NCBI GenBank assembly: GCA_022432975.1
Contig: CM039515.1
Span: 21,036,923 to 21,100,922 of the forward strand
DNA length: 64,000 nt
DNA from: Begonia masoniana
Taxonomy: Eukaryota > Streptophyta > Magnoliopsida > Cucurbitales > Begoniaceae
Reading direction: 5' to 3'
The notes below the pieces were generated by a model. That model saw only the letters and a list, made by a program, of their open reading frames with translations. It did not search any database and was not told the DNA's origin. Position 1 is the first letter of the stretch. Every line of letters starts with the position of its first letter. Both the position numbers and the translations under genes were made by a program. Below, one piece after another: positions 36,518 to 48,175 of the stretch.

Positions 36518-37451
36518 GCCCCGAACCCGCCCCGGCTCGGTGCGTCACATTTCAAACCCAACCCGTTTGTAAAACAACGTTTAAAATAATTTTCGTAAAT
36601 TTTTTGACTCGTTTTCGGGTTTTTCAAACCCTCGAGTTTTGTTAGAAAGTGTGCCCCAAATACAGTTAAAATGCGTCAGAAAATGTCGGGTTAAAACCAC
36701 TTCGAAATAGGAAACTTTGAAAAAAATAAAAATTTAAATGTTTTTTTTTTTATAAAACAGTGGCGATTGATCGCCACCCTCTCTGGTGCTACAGTACCAG
36801 AGAGGTGGCTGGCAATCGCCCCTGGCGATTGCCCCTGCACTCCCAGCCGACCCTCACCCCTTTTTCTTCAATTTTCTCCAGGCTAAACACTTCCAAAAAT
36901 TCTAAAATTTTTACCATATACTCCCAACACCTAAATCTTCAAGTCCCGTAAATTTCGTGGAAAACCGACTTCAAACGAATTATAACAAAAATAGTGAACG
37001 CAACCCGACGTTATTTATTTTAAAATCAAAACGAGCGGCATAACGCCTAAAACTGGATAAACCAAAACCTGAAAGTTTAAAACCAAAACATATAGTTTCA
37101 AACCACAACCATGTAGGACTATTATCCATCAACTCAACCAACTCTCAGACATCCCAAAATAATTACGCAAACATTTATAACTACAACGTACCAAACCTCC
37201 AAATTCTTCTAACTTTTCTCAAAATAGACATTCACACTTCAAACAACTTAACCCATTAAAACAGCTTAAAGACACCCATCAACTATCAACATACCAAAAA
37301 GAAACAACCTCCCACGAACCCGAGGAAGACAGTAGCCGAGACGCCCCGACAATAACCTGCACCGGCGCACCCCGTACTCCTCCAACTGCAGCCTAATCCT
37401 CGGCGGTCCCGTCTATCTCACCTGTAAAGAACTCGTCACCTACACCACAGA

Positions 37452-37479
37452 ACACACACACACACACACACACACACAC
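37452..37479. repeat. (AC)n microsatellite
   Basis: About 14 AC dinucleotides directly before the region encoding the third-exon acceptor of the nested LTR (on the opposite strand). Confidence 0.9.
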
Positions 37480-37754
37480 GTAAGCTTACGCTTAGCAAGT
37501 AGGGATAACAAATATAAACAAGCACAATGCACACACAACCTCACACAACCCTAACATAACAACACAACGACACGAAACAAAACACAGATTTGCCCACATC
37601 AACAATGCCTTACTCTTTAACCGACTACCATCCCAACCCATGCAACACAACACGACAACTCAACTCAACAACACAGCACAACCCCCTCACACATGCCAAT
37701 TCTACTCACTCTGCTGCTTTCTTACTCATTTCAGTTGCATTTGTCTCTAGTAAA

Positions 37755-38195
37755 ATCCCTCTCGGGGTGCTCAACGAGCTACGTACCCGACGAGGCTATT
37801 CTACTCTAGACCATCTCTAGTAAAATCTCTTGCGGGGTGCTCAGCGAGCCACGTGCCCACGAGGCTATTCTACTCGAGGCTAACTCTGGTATAATCCCTT
37901 GCGGGGTGCTCAACAAGCCACGTGCCCACAAAGCGATTCTACAGTAGAGTCCCTTGCGGGGTGCTCAACGAGCCACGTGCCCGACAAGACGAATCTACTA
38001 TAGTCCCTCTCTAGTAAAATCTCTCACGGGGTGCTCAACGAGCCACGTGCCCGACGAGACGATTCTACAGTAAAATTTCTTTGCGGGGTGCTCAACGAGC
38101 CACGTGCCCACAAGACAATTCCACTCGAGGCTATTTCTAGTACAATCCCTTGCGGGGTGCTCAACGAGCCACGTGCCCACAAGACGATTCTACTC
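37755..38195. repeat. 55/70-bp minisatellite, seven units
   Basis: CGGGGTGCTCAACGAGCCAC recurs at about 37763, 37833, 37902, 37957, 38027, 38083 and 38152. Spacings are 70, 69, 55, 70, 56 and 69 bp. Two unit lengths alternate irregularly through loss or gain of about 14 bp. It lies within the intron-like part of the nested solo LTR. Confidence 0.85.
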
Positions 38196-41100
38196 GAAAC
38201 CAAATTGCATACCACTTCATATCTTTCAATTCATTCTCACCACACTAAGTATGCAAAACACTTAACCAAAACAATACAAGGTAACCACATAACCGAACAA
38301 TACAAGCAACCATTCAAACTATGTCTGTCCCACAAATACTTAACCAAACCAAAACAAAGCAAAGCAATCAACATACAACAATTCCCAACAATCAAAGCAA
38401 TCAATAAACAACAATTCCCTACCGTTCTGTGGTGTAGGCCCGAAGGCAAAACATAACGTCCTCTACTTACCTGGCATCTCGGTAATTGCTTTCTCACTTC
38501 CACCAGTCAAATCACACGTTCGATCACCTAACAAATACGAAAAACTTACTTAATAACAAACTAAAAGATTCTATGGAAATCAACTAACTAAACTAAAGAA
38601 ATTCTTAACCTAAACTAACTAGGTTATGACACAAATCATTTCCAACACACCAAACCCGATTTTTATGAAATTTACCAACGTCCAACTTTAAACGGCCATA
38701 ACTTTCTCGTTTTTCAACGGATTTCGACGTGCCACCCCAACTCGGAAACCTCTACACGTCTACTGTCCATTGAATCACTCAAAGTAACCAAACAATCAAC
38801 TTAGAAATTCCGAAAATACCAAAACAGAACCGGTGCACTTTAGGTTAAAACCGGTTTTTCCCAAACTCATTTCCAAATCTCAATCTAACTCCATAAATCA
38901 CCTAACCCAAGTCATTCAACAACCAAATCATCAACATAAGGAAGAAATCTAACATTTAAAACTCAATTTTCGGACTTCACCAATTAGGGTTTCCAAGCCC
39001 TCACCAAAAACACTTAAAACTCACTAAAACCTTCAATAAACTTCACCTCAAAGTATAAAAATCAAAACCCATGCATTATTACCTTGAAATCTTTGAAAGA
39101 ACTATGGAAAGAAGGAGGGAGAGCTTTGAGGGCTGGCTGGATCGTGGGAGAGAAAGAAAGAGGGGAGAAGATGATTAAACATTACCATTTCACCTTTTTA
39201 ACCTAACTATTTTTGTACTTTTTGATTTTGCCCACTCAAACTTTCCTATTTTAATTCAAACCCTTCCTTTTTCTCACATGTATTGCAACGTGAATGCCCT
39301 ACTTTGCATTCATTTAATTCCTCTAAATAGCCTTTGAATTGTCAACACTAAATTTCCAAACATACATTGACTTGTCAAACTTCCTTTGGTTTGACTTTTC
39401 AAACCTATATTAGTTTGAATTGTCAATTTCTCCACTTCTCTTTTCTTTTCTATTTCAATGCACAACATACCACTTAAATGAGTAACCCTCCTAACACTTC
39501 TAACCTAAGCTACGCACGTTACAGGAAATTCTCGGGTGTTACACTAAAAATGCAGGAGATCGATCGCCGAACATAAGGCATGGAGGGGTGATTGGTCGCC
39601 CCTCACAATGGCGATCAGTTGCCTTCCACATTCCTTTCTTCTTTTCTCTCAACTTTTCTTTCTTCTCTCTTTTTTTTTTACAAGTGCTCTCTGGAATCCG
39701 AAGTTCCAGAGAGCAAACACCAACATTCTATCTCTCCCAATTAAACGAACTAAACGCACGTTAAACTTTCATAAAAATGAACTGCGTGAATACGTTTAAA
39801 AATCGACAAATCCTCCTGTTTTAAATTCCAAGCAGTTCCAATGAAACACTATAAAAACACAGTTTATAAAACAGGTTTTCAAGAACATTTAAAACCTCAA
39901 AACATGAACCTAATATCTAGCCAGATCCCAAGCATCCTAATATGTTCTAATTTTACACATATTTTGTCCAATATTAACCCAGTACTCTCAAAATACGTAC
40001 ATACATCCCCACGGATCAAAACGCACCGACTGCTCAGCACACTCCCACGGGCCATTCTCCATCAACCGCATCATACATCAGGAGGAGGAACGTCGTCCTC
40101 ACCTGGCTCAATGTCACCTACAACGTCACCTACACCATACAGACACACTATGAGCTAAAGGCTCAGTAAATTCTACTTAAATGCAGATGCGTGCAGTGCA
40201 TATGGAGTTCAGAAATCATGCATAACATACAGATCGTGGCAGACAGAATATCACCGAGATCTCATCCCCCTAACCGGAGAGAGCCCATCCAGCGGTCAGA
40301 CTACTCTTTCCAGCTAGAGGAGGGGGGTACACGCTTACAACACGTACAGCCGTGCCTGAGCCCCACCTCGCATGACCAGATAACAGATTACGTAGTTTAT
40401 TACATTACATGAGATGTGGTATCGGTCAGACCCTTAATCGGTCCACACAATAGATCAATAGTCCCCTTTCGGGCCACATCGGTTTTCTGAAAACATCGTG
40501 CGGAAATTCATTTTCATGCTTAATTAAATACGTGATACATGAACAGTTATAAACATAAAATAGACAACCAACATGCATACCATCAGGACGAATAAAAACA
40601 TAACCTAATAAACGATTAACCTAGCTACCCAACCAAAGCAATTTAAACACACAATACTCTAAGATCCTCGACGCGACATCGAAGTACGGTGTAGGCCAAT
40701 CGGCCAGAGTAAGTCACGAGAACTTACCTCGTGCGCACTGAACCTCGAGCTCCGTCCACGAGCGTTGTTTGTCTGAGGCAAAACACAACGGTCGATGTTA
40801 AAACAAGTTTAAGTTACTAAACATCCAAATTTAACGAAACCTTAACTAAAGAAATTTCTTAAAGCTTTAATCCAATTCATTGAGCTATTTCATCGAGCAA
40901 CACATGCTCGGCAACTCAAATCCTAAATTACGAGTTTTTCCTAAAACTCGAAAATTCTCAGATTTTAACTTTTTCACAAATCAATTTAACTTCGTCCTAT
41001 AACGTTCAATACATCCTTTATATCCTTAAACACGACAAATCTATAAATTTCGAACCCTAAATTTACGTTTTTTAACGAAACCTAAACGAAACCTAAACGA

Positions 41101-42183
41101 AACCCTAATTGTTCAAACTCCGTAAAAATCGAAATAAACGCTCTAAGATCGTAGATTCATAGCTAGGGTTGCAAGAGGAGGATAAAACACGGAGGAAACG
41201 AGACGATCGGAGCACGAATCGGAGGTCGGCGTGGAGGAACCGTCGAATGGCAGAGAGGAGAAATCGCCTCTGGAAGAAGGAGAAAATGAAAATCGCAGAG
41301 TGTTCTGGAGAGAGGAGAGGTTTTTGTTTTTAAATTAAAATTTGACTTGGCAAAAGACCGTTTTGCCCTTGCATTGTTTTTATATTAGTTTCGTCGTTTG
41401 TTTCGTTAATTAACTAGCTATTCGGTTTCACCAAATCTCCTTATTTCACCAATAAGTCCAACTTATTATTTGAGATTTATTACAACTGTCCGTTCGCAAA
41501 TAGGACCTCGTTTACTATTTTTACTAAAACGTCTTTTATATTACGAGAAACGTAATTACTCGAAATATAGCGTTATTACTCCGAAAATTCTCATAATTTC
41601 CTTAAAATTCCTATTAATAATTAGGATTCTAATGACACTTTTCTTTCGTAAAACGGACTTATTTTGACATATTTACAAAAATGTCATCATATAATATAAT
41701 ATTAATATCCCGTAAAGCCGGGTATTACAGTGATTCTGAATGACTCCGCCTTTGTCGTTTAGCAATCAAATGAAGTAATTCAGAACGACTTAGCTTTTTG
41801 TCCTTTACCCATCGGATGAAGCAATCTTTAAAACAACTTCGGTTTTATCATTTTCCCATCGAATGATGCAGTCTCTAAACGACTTCGATTTTTGTCGTTT
41901 TTCTATTGGATGATGCAGTTCTTTTCTTCAACCGGTGGATATCTAAAATTGTTCTGCTAACAGTGGATATGAAATTCTCAGCTCTGTTTAACTATCACAC
42001 CTAGAACACTTAACCAGATTCATTAGATAACAAAAATACCCTTTTTAAGGGTATTTCCTACTGATTAAAATCTCATGCATAATTTAATATTCTCATTTAA
42101 TAAACATAATCAAATTACAATGTTAATCATATAAACACATCATCAAAAACATATTTGTGATTTAAACACTCAATAAGTCAACA

Positions 42184-42200
42184 ATCTCCCCTTTTTTGAT
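42184..42200 (-). other. Polypurine tract, Sirevirus-like element
   Basis: The minus strand reads AAAAAAGGGGAGAT just before the TGTTGACTT start of the 3' LTR. Confidence 0.75.
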
Positions 42201-42543
42201 GATGACAAAAAAATGAGTATAAATTTGATTAAACAGATTAAATATCACTCTCCCCCATAATTCTAGCTCCCCCACAGCTTATGCATACCTTCTAATTTCA
42301 AACACAGATCATATACAGTTTTTCTTCAAACATGCATACTTGGATCATATAAAATCTAATTTCTCAAAAACAACATCAATCAAATACTTTCTCCTCCATT
42401 GACATTATCAAAAAAATGAGTAGAAAGATAGAAGAATCAATGCATTCAGCACAAGTCAGAAAAAAAACATCAAAGTACCTAAACATGTGTATATCAGAAA
42501 AATTGAGGACAAAACAACAAAAAACTGTTTATTTAAATTGAAT
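42201..42543 (-). other. Non-coding 3' region of the copia element
   Basis: A/T-rich sequence between the third ORF and the polypurine tract. No gene or repeat unit recognised. Confidence 0.5.
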
Positions 42544-44709
42544 CTAAAAATTGCCCCAAAATGCATGAATAATCCAAGAGGTCACTGTAATGTGTAAAAG
42601 GAAATAAGCATCCACTAGTGCTTGAAGGGATTCAAGATCGAGAGGGAGTGGGGCTCGATAGACCACCAGGTCCAGACATGGAGGAGGAGGTGGAGATGCA
42701 GCTGGAGAGACTACCAAGGCCATACTGGTAGGTGGTTCTAGGAGAGGAGCAGAGGATGGTGGCTCGACAGGTGGTCCATCAGAAGAGACATCCATTGGAC
42801 TGGCGGGATCAGGTGAAGGCTCACGAACAGGAGGAGCAATAAGATTAGTGAAATGCAGTTCAGCCTCCTGAAGATCCAAAGGCATTAAGCGAGCATCTTC
42901 AACAACCTCAGGGCGCATGATTGGAGGAAAGAACTCTTCAAAACACTTCTCAGAGGAACAAAGAGGTAGATGCGGTTCTGGCAGAGGAGCTTGAATGGTA
43001 GACTCGAGAGACCGAAAGTCCCTGGCGAAAGAGCCCTCAAGTCTATCCATCCTTCTAGTCAGCCTGTCCTGAACAATATCGAGATCTATGCTCATGTCCA
43101 ATCTATTTTGATTGAGCTTGGCATCTAAAGTTTTAGTCATCTTATCTTCAGCAGAGGAAAGAGCAGTGTCGAAGCTCTCTAGTCGAGACTTCAAATCAGT
43201 GTATTGATCCTGAACAGAGGAGAGAGCAGTGCCAAAGCTATCTAGTCGTGTCAGGAACTCATTGAACTGTGCCTCAGAAATGAAAGATCTCCTCTGATAA
43301 GTGATAGGAGTGAAAGGAGCAGCTTGAGGGATTGGTGAGAAGGATTGGACTGGATGAGCAGTAGGTGAAGGAGGAGGACTTGCTAGAAGTGGTGGAGGTT
43401 CAGGTGAAGAGGTTGGAGGGGCCAGCATAGTTGGAGGTGGAAAAGAGGGAACATAGTGGCTTGGAGCAGGTGAAGGAGAAGAATGTCTCGGAGGAGGTGG
43501 AGGAGGAGCAAGTAACAATGGTGAAGACGGTGGTGGATCAGGCAGAGAGAGCAGCAAAGGTGCAGGTGGAGGAGAAGGAGGAGGGGGCACATAGTTGGGG
43601 GCTGAGAGTGCCTCAGAGGTATGTGCTGGAGAGAAAGGGGCAGGATATCTGGGCATTAGAGGAGGAATCTGAGAGCGAGAAGTCTGAGAATGAGAAGGAG
43701 AACTATCAAAAGCTAGAATCTCAGACTCATCCATACCTTCATGAATGGATTCTTCCTGAAGGGAAAGCTTCCTCTTTCCCAGCTTGGCAGTAGATGCCCT
43801 AGAAGTCTTCTTCTTAGACTCATCCAAGAAGTATTCTCCCTTTCGATTTCTTTTGATCCTCATCCTTTTCAGTGTTGAAGCAGAATAGTAGCTCGAAGGT
43901 TGAAGCCGGAAGGGATCATCGTCCTCTGGAAATTCTACCTCAAATTTCCCAAAAATCTTCATAAGAAGTAGGTTGTATGGAAGAGATGTAGACCTGCCGG
44001 AAATACTCTGAATCATTCGTCTTAAAACAACATATCCTATGTTGAAAGGAGTCTTGTTGAAGATTGCCATCATGACAAATAGTTCCATTGTACTCACTTC
44101 ATCATAATGACCGTTCTTGGGAATAATATTATATCCTATCATTTGGTGAAACAGCCAAGCCCTTATATTGAGATGTTTGCTCTTTAAAGGAGTAGGGATA
44201 TTGTTCGGATTAAGAGCAATAGTCTGTAAGAACAGACGACCCTTAGTAGAAATAAGATCAGGGGGCGTAGACCCTGTGTCATAAAATGTGGCTTCGTTGT
44301 CCAACTGGGGGCACTCAAGAATTTCATTGATGGTTTGAGAGGTTAAAACTATGCGTTTTCCATACACATAGCTTGAAATAGCTGAAAGGTCAGAAGCATG
44401 GCCCAGATTGGCATAGAACATTCTAATAGCAGTCGGGTAGTAAAAGGAATCAACATCAAATAAACTAAATAAGCCTATGTGCGTTAGAGGTCCAACTAAA
44501 TCTAATCCAGCTAATTCGTTAGGAACCAAACCCCGATTGGGAATCAATGATTTAAGTTTGAAGTCATTGTGATACCTCTCTTCTGCATATTGAGTGAGGA
44601 AATAGTGAGTTAGCCAATGTGTAGCCCGAGGCAGTTCTCGCGGCTGACGGGGGGTGGTCTTGGCCTTCTTAGTAGCGGGTTCCTTACCAGCTCTAGAGGA
44701 GGATGCCAT
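42544..44709 (-). CDS. Third ORF of the Sirevirus-like element (envelope-like position)
   Basis: An intact 721-codon frame between pol and the 3' LTR, in the same strand as gag-pol. Residues 1-20 are basic. Residues about 30-260 form a globular domain (AIRMFYANLG, VYGKRIVLTSQTINEIL, AWLFHQMIGYNIIPKNGHYD) that resembles the 'putative plant transposon protein' family (PF20167) as I recall it. Residues about 340-470 are strongly proline-rich. About 490-580 has heptad-like helices suggesting a coiled coil. The last ~30 residues are hydrophobic (AYFLLHITVTSWII), a possible membrane segment. Sirevirus elements are known to carry an env-like ORF with proline-rich and coiled-coil parts at this place. 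There is no evidence for infectivity. It is the only undamaged frame of the element. Confidence 0.75.
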   Translation of the reverse strand: MASSSRAGKEPATKKAKTTPRQPRELPRATHWLTHYFLTQYAEERYHNDFKLKSLIPNRGLVPNELAGLDLVGPLTHIGLFSLFDVDSFYYPTAIRMFYANLGHASDLSAISSYVYGKRIVLTSQTINEILECPQLDNEATFYDTGSTPPDLISTKGRLFLQTIALNPNNIPTPLKSKHLNIRAWLFHQMIGYNIIPKNGHYDEVSTMELFVMMAIFNKTPFNIGYVVLRRMIQSISGRSTSLPYNLLLMKIFGKFEVEFPEDDDPFRLQPSSYYSASTLKRMRIKRNRKGEYFLDESKKKTSRASTAKLGKRKLSLQEESIHEGMDESEILAFDSSPSHSQTSRSQIPPLMPRYPAPFSPAHTSEALSAPNYVPPPPSPPPAPLLLSLPDPPPSSPLLLAPPPPPPRHSSPSPAPSHYVPSFPPPTMLAPPTSSPEPPPLLASPPPSPTAHPVQSFSPIPQAAPFTPITYQRRSFISEAQFNEFLTRLDSFGTALSSVQDQYTDLKSRLESFDTALSSAEDKMTKTLDAKLNQNRLDMSIDLDIVQDRLTRRMDRLEGSFARDFRSLESTIQAPLPEPHLPLCSSEKCFEEFFPPIMRPEVVEDARLMPLDLQEAELHFTNLIAPPVREPSPDPASPMDVSSDGPPVEPPSSAPLLEPPTSMALVVSPAASPPPPPCLDLVVYRAPLPLDLESLQALVDAYFLLHITVTSWIIHAFWGNF

Positions 44710-45042
44710 TGAATCGATTGAAGAACTGACAGAGCGAAAAACACGAAGAATAGAAGGGTTTTAGAAAGGGGAAAAACGTCTGTCAGAGCAGAAGCAAGTG
44801 AAAGAGCGAGAAAGATGAAGCGTCTTTGTAAAGAAAAAGAATTTAAATGAAATAGGGCATCGCCAGATTAAAAAAAACAAACGTGAAAGTCGGAGATCAC
44901 CCGATGGATTGCACTTGTCCTCAGATTAAAGACAACATCATCCGATGCAAAAAAGTCTTCCGGAAACCGGATGATGCATATCGTCCGATGAATAGTAAAT
45001 AGTGGGCGATGTGAATATCAAAGGCAGGGAAAAGAGAAAAAC
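44710..45042 (-). other. Spacer between pol and third ORF with CATCCGATG motifs
   Basis: Holds CATCATCCGATG, CCGGATGATGC and CGTCCGATGAAT within 44890-44995, matching the repeat motif of the element's LTRs. Possibly the leader or promoter of the third ORF; no clear TATA box. Confidence 0.45.
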
Positions 45043-48000
45043 TTAACTCTTCTCACACCTAATAAGGCCTAATCTTATCCTTATACCACAGAAGATTTTC
45101 TCATCCAAAGGCTTAGTAAAGATCTCGGTCAATTGATCTACAAAATTTACAAACTCTAAGGAGATATCACCTCTTAGAACATGCTCTCTTATGAAGTGAT
45201 ATCTAACATCGATATGCTTGGTTCTAGAATGCTGAATAGAATTTTTAGAAATGTTGATAGCACTGGTGTTATCACACCGAATAGGAATCCTATCATAAAA
45301 CAGATTATAATCTTCCAAAGTCTGTTTCATCCACAACATTTGTGCACAACAACTGTCAGCAGCAATATATTCACTTTCTGCAGTTGAAAGTGCAACAGAA
45401 TTTTGTTTCTTAGAATACCAGGAGACTAACGATTCACCTAAGAACTGACAGGTGCCACTAGTGCTTTTCCTATCAATTAGACTACCTGTATAATCAGAGT
45501 CTGAGTATCCAATCAGATCAAAAGAGGTGCCCTTCGGATACCATAATCCTAGATCATAAGTCCCACTCAAATATTTGAAAATTCTTTTTACAGCAGTTAA
45601 ATGAGACTCCTTAGTGGCAGCTTGAAATCTAGCACATAAACAAACACTAAAAAGAATATCTGGCCTACTTGCAGTCAGATATAACAGAGATCCAATCATA
45701 CCACGATATTTCTTTATGTCCACATTTATTCCATTTTCATCTTTGTCCAATTTTGTTGTGGTACTCATGGGAGTTTTAGAAGACTTAACAGATTCTAAGC
45801 CAAACTTCCTTAAGAGCTCCTTGATGTATTTTTCTTGACAAAAGAAAATGTCATTAGGAGATTGACAGATCTGAAAACCTAAGAAGAATTTTAACTCCCC
45901 CATCATACTCATTTCAAATTCACTTTGCATGAGGGAGGAAAATTCATTACACATTGTGACATTAGATGATCCAAATATAATGTAATCGACATAGATCTGA
46001 ACTAATAAAATATCATTGTCCTTTTGCATGGTAAATAAGGTTGAATCAGTATTTTCCCTTTTAAATTTCCTTTCCACAAGAAAATTCTTCAACCTATCAT
46101 ACCAAGCTCTAGGAGCCTGCTTAAGTCCATAAAGGGCCTTCTTAAGTCTATACACATGATCAGGTTTTGCATAGTCTTCAAATCCTAAGGGCTGCTCTAC
46201 ATAAACTTCTTCCTGAATATAACCATTTAAGAATGCACTCTTTACATTCATTTGGAAGAGTGTGAAGTTTTTGTAGCAAGCATGGGCTAAGAGCATCCTA
46301 ATTGATTCTAATCTAGCAACAGGTGCAAAGGTTTCCTCAAAATCAATTCTTTCTTCTTGATTGTAACCCTTAGCAACTAATCTGGCTTTGTTTCTTACAA
46401 CAATCCCATTTTCATCCAATTTGTTCTTGTAAACCCATTTAGTTCCAATAATGGGATGATCCTTTGGCCGTGGAACAAGTTCTCATACCTTGCTCCTTTC
46501 AAATTGATTTAGCTCCTCTTGCATAGCTAAAATCCAATTTTCATTACTCTCGGCCTCCTCAAACTTCTTAGGCTCTACTTGAGAGATAAATGCCACATTG
46601 GCACAGAGATTCCTAAGAGAGGATCTAGTCTTAACTCCTAATGAAGGATCTCCTAAAACTTCATCTAAGGGATGACTTTTGACATATTTCTAATCTCTAG
46701 GAAGAGCAGTGGATTCATCTTTTACAGGAACGATTTCTAGAGAAGTAGAAGAGAGTTCTAAAGATTTTTCTACTTGAAGAGAATCACTAGGCTTTGCTAA
46801 AGAAAGAGAATCCAGTTGTTTATCCAAAGTATCATCCTCATCCACATTGATTGAGGGATGATGGGTCTCATCAAAGTTAACATGAACTGATTCTTCTACA
46901 ACTAGAGTTCTCTTATTGAATACCCTATATGCTTTACTGGTAAGAGAATAACTAAGAAAAATTCCAAAATCAGATTTGGAATCGAATTTTCCTAAGTTAT
47001 CCTTAGTGTTGAGAATAAAGCATTTACTACCAAAGGCTCTAAAGTACTTAACAGAAGGAGTTTTTCCACTCCAGAGCTCATATGGAGTTTTCTCAAGAAT
47101 AGGTCTTATTGAGACCCGATTGAGCACATAGCAAGCTGTTGAGACAGCTTCAGCCCAGAAGTACTTAGGAAGTGAATTCTCATTTAGCATAGTCCGAGCT
47201 AGCTCTTGGAGAGTCCTATTTTTCCTCTCAACAACACCATTTTGCTGAGGGGTTCTAGGAGAGGAGAAATTGTGCTCAATTCCATATTTGAGACACAAGA
47301 GTTCAAATCTTTCATTTTCAAATTCTTCACCATGATCACTACGAATAGCAACAATGGTGAGTTCCTTTTCATTTTGAACTCTTTTCCTAAAGCTAGAGAA
47401 AATATCAAAGGTTTCATCCTTTGACTTCAGAAAATAAACCCAAATAAATCTAGAAAAATCGTCAACAATGACAAAAACATAGAGTTTGCCTCCTAAACTG
47501 GCTATATTAGAATGACCGAAAAGGTCCATGTGAAGGAGTTTGAGAGGCTTAGAAGTAGAAATTACATTCTTCGATGCAAAGGAACTTTTGATCTGCTTAC
47601 CCATTTGGCAGGCTTCACAGACCTTATCTTTTTCAAATGATATCTTAGGGATCCCTCTAACTAAATTCTCCTTAGTAATCTTAGCTAAGGTATCTATCCC
47701 TACGTGTCCTAATCTCCTATGCCAAGTCCAGCAGTCATTAGAAGAATTCACAGCAAAGCATTTTTCATCTGAAAACTCAATATTATCTACATCAATAATA
47801 TACACATTTTCTTTTCTATATCCTTTAAACAGTATAGAACTAGATGAGCTATCTTTAATTATGCATAAATTTGATTTAAATATCACTTCATAACCTTTGT
47901 CACATAATTGACTTATGCTGAGCAGATTGTGTTTTAACCCATCAACTAATAAAACATTTTCTATAATAGGGTTGATAGGGTTACCTATGTTGCCAATGCC

Positions 48001-48175
48001 AACGATTTTACTCTTTTGATTTCCACCAAAAGTAACATTTCCTTTCTTCTTGTTGACAGCAGCAAATTTGGTTGAGTCTCCCGTCATATGCCTCGAGCAT
48101 CCACTGTCGAGGTACAACAAGTTTTTCCCGGGAGAACAGCCAACCTGCAAAACAGTAGTCAATTTGTCTTCTTAG
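45043..48175 (-). pseudogene. Ty1/copia pol: integrase, reverse transcriptase, RNase H, broken
   Basis: Order on the minus strand: protease-side motif YLDSGCSRHMTGD (near 48100); GAG-pre-integrase HHCC finger (HRRLGH...CEACQMGK); integrase core with DDFSRFIWVYF, RSDHGEEFEN and GVVERKNRTLQE; reverse transcriptase from about 46420; RNase H with [11 protein letters not shown] and [15 protein letters not shown]; natural end at 45043. In-frame stops lie at 46690-46692 and 46483-46485, and the frame is shifted relative to gag near 48165. The RT active-site box reads YVDY (near 45985) where the family has YVDD, so the second catalytic aspartate is missing. The copy is inactive. Confidence 0.9.

Larger units (their letters stand above)
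36512..39543 (-). mobile_element. Gypsy solo LTR nested inside another solo LTR
   Basis: Plus-strand ends TGTAACGCCCC and GGGTGTTACA. Flanks are CCAAA (36507-36511) and CTAAA (39544-39548), a TSD with one mismatch, and the GATC repeat sequence continues on the other side. It is 3.03 kb, a third LTR subtype. Minus-strand signals are an exon 1 donor TTTCAAG|GTAATA near 39085, a 57-nt microexon 38527-38471 (donor CCAG|GTAAGT) and a third exon after GTGTAG|GTGACGAG near 37440. It contains an (AC)n run and a minisatellite. Confidence 0.85.
35991..41729 (-). mobile_element. Gypsy solo LTR nested in the copia LTR, TSD GTGAT
   Basis: Plus-strand ends TGTAGAGACC and GGGTATTACA, flanked by GTGAT at 35986-35990 and 41730-41734. 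Without the LTR nested inside it (36512-39543) it is about 2.7 kb. It resembles 17243-19751. Minus-strand exon signals are a 45-nt microexon 40772-40728 (acceptor TTTGCCTCAG, donor GAG|GTAAGT) and a third exon near 40130 with two possible acceptors 12 bp apart (GTGTAG and TTGTAG), both keeping the same acidic frame. Confidence 0.9.
35095..42183 (-). repeat. 3' LTR of the Sirevirus-like element, interrupted
   Basis: 35095-35990 plus 41730-42183 match the intact 5' LTR (49786-51128, 1,343 bp) with a few percent differences. Plus-strand ends are TGTAGGATCG and AAGTCAACA. A gypsy solo LTR (35991-41729) splits it at GTGAT. The LTR contains repeated (C/T)CGGA(A/T)GATG and CATCGGATGATG motifs. Confidence 0.92.

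Noticed and set aside
43431..43793. 120-codon plus-strand frame, Glu/Lys-rich
   Set aside because: Antisense shadow of the proline-rich part of the copia third ORF.
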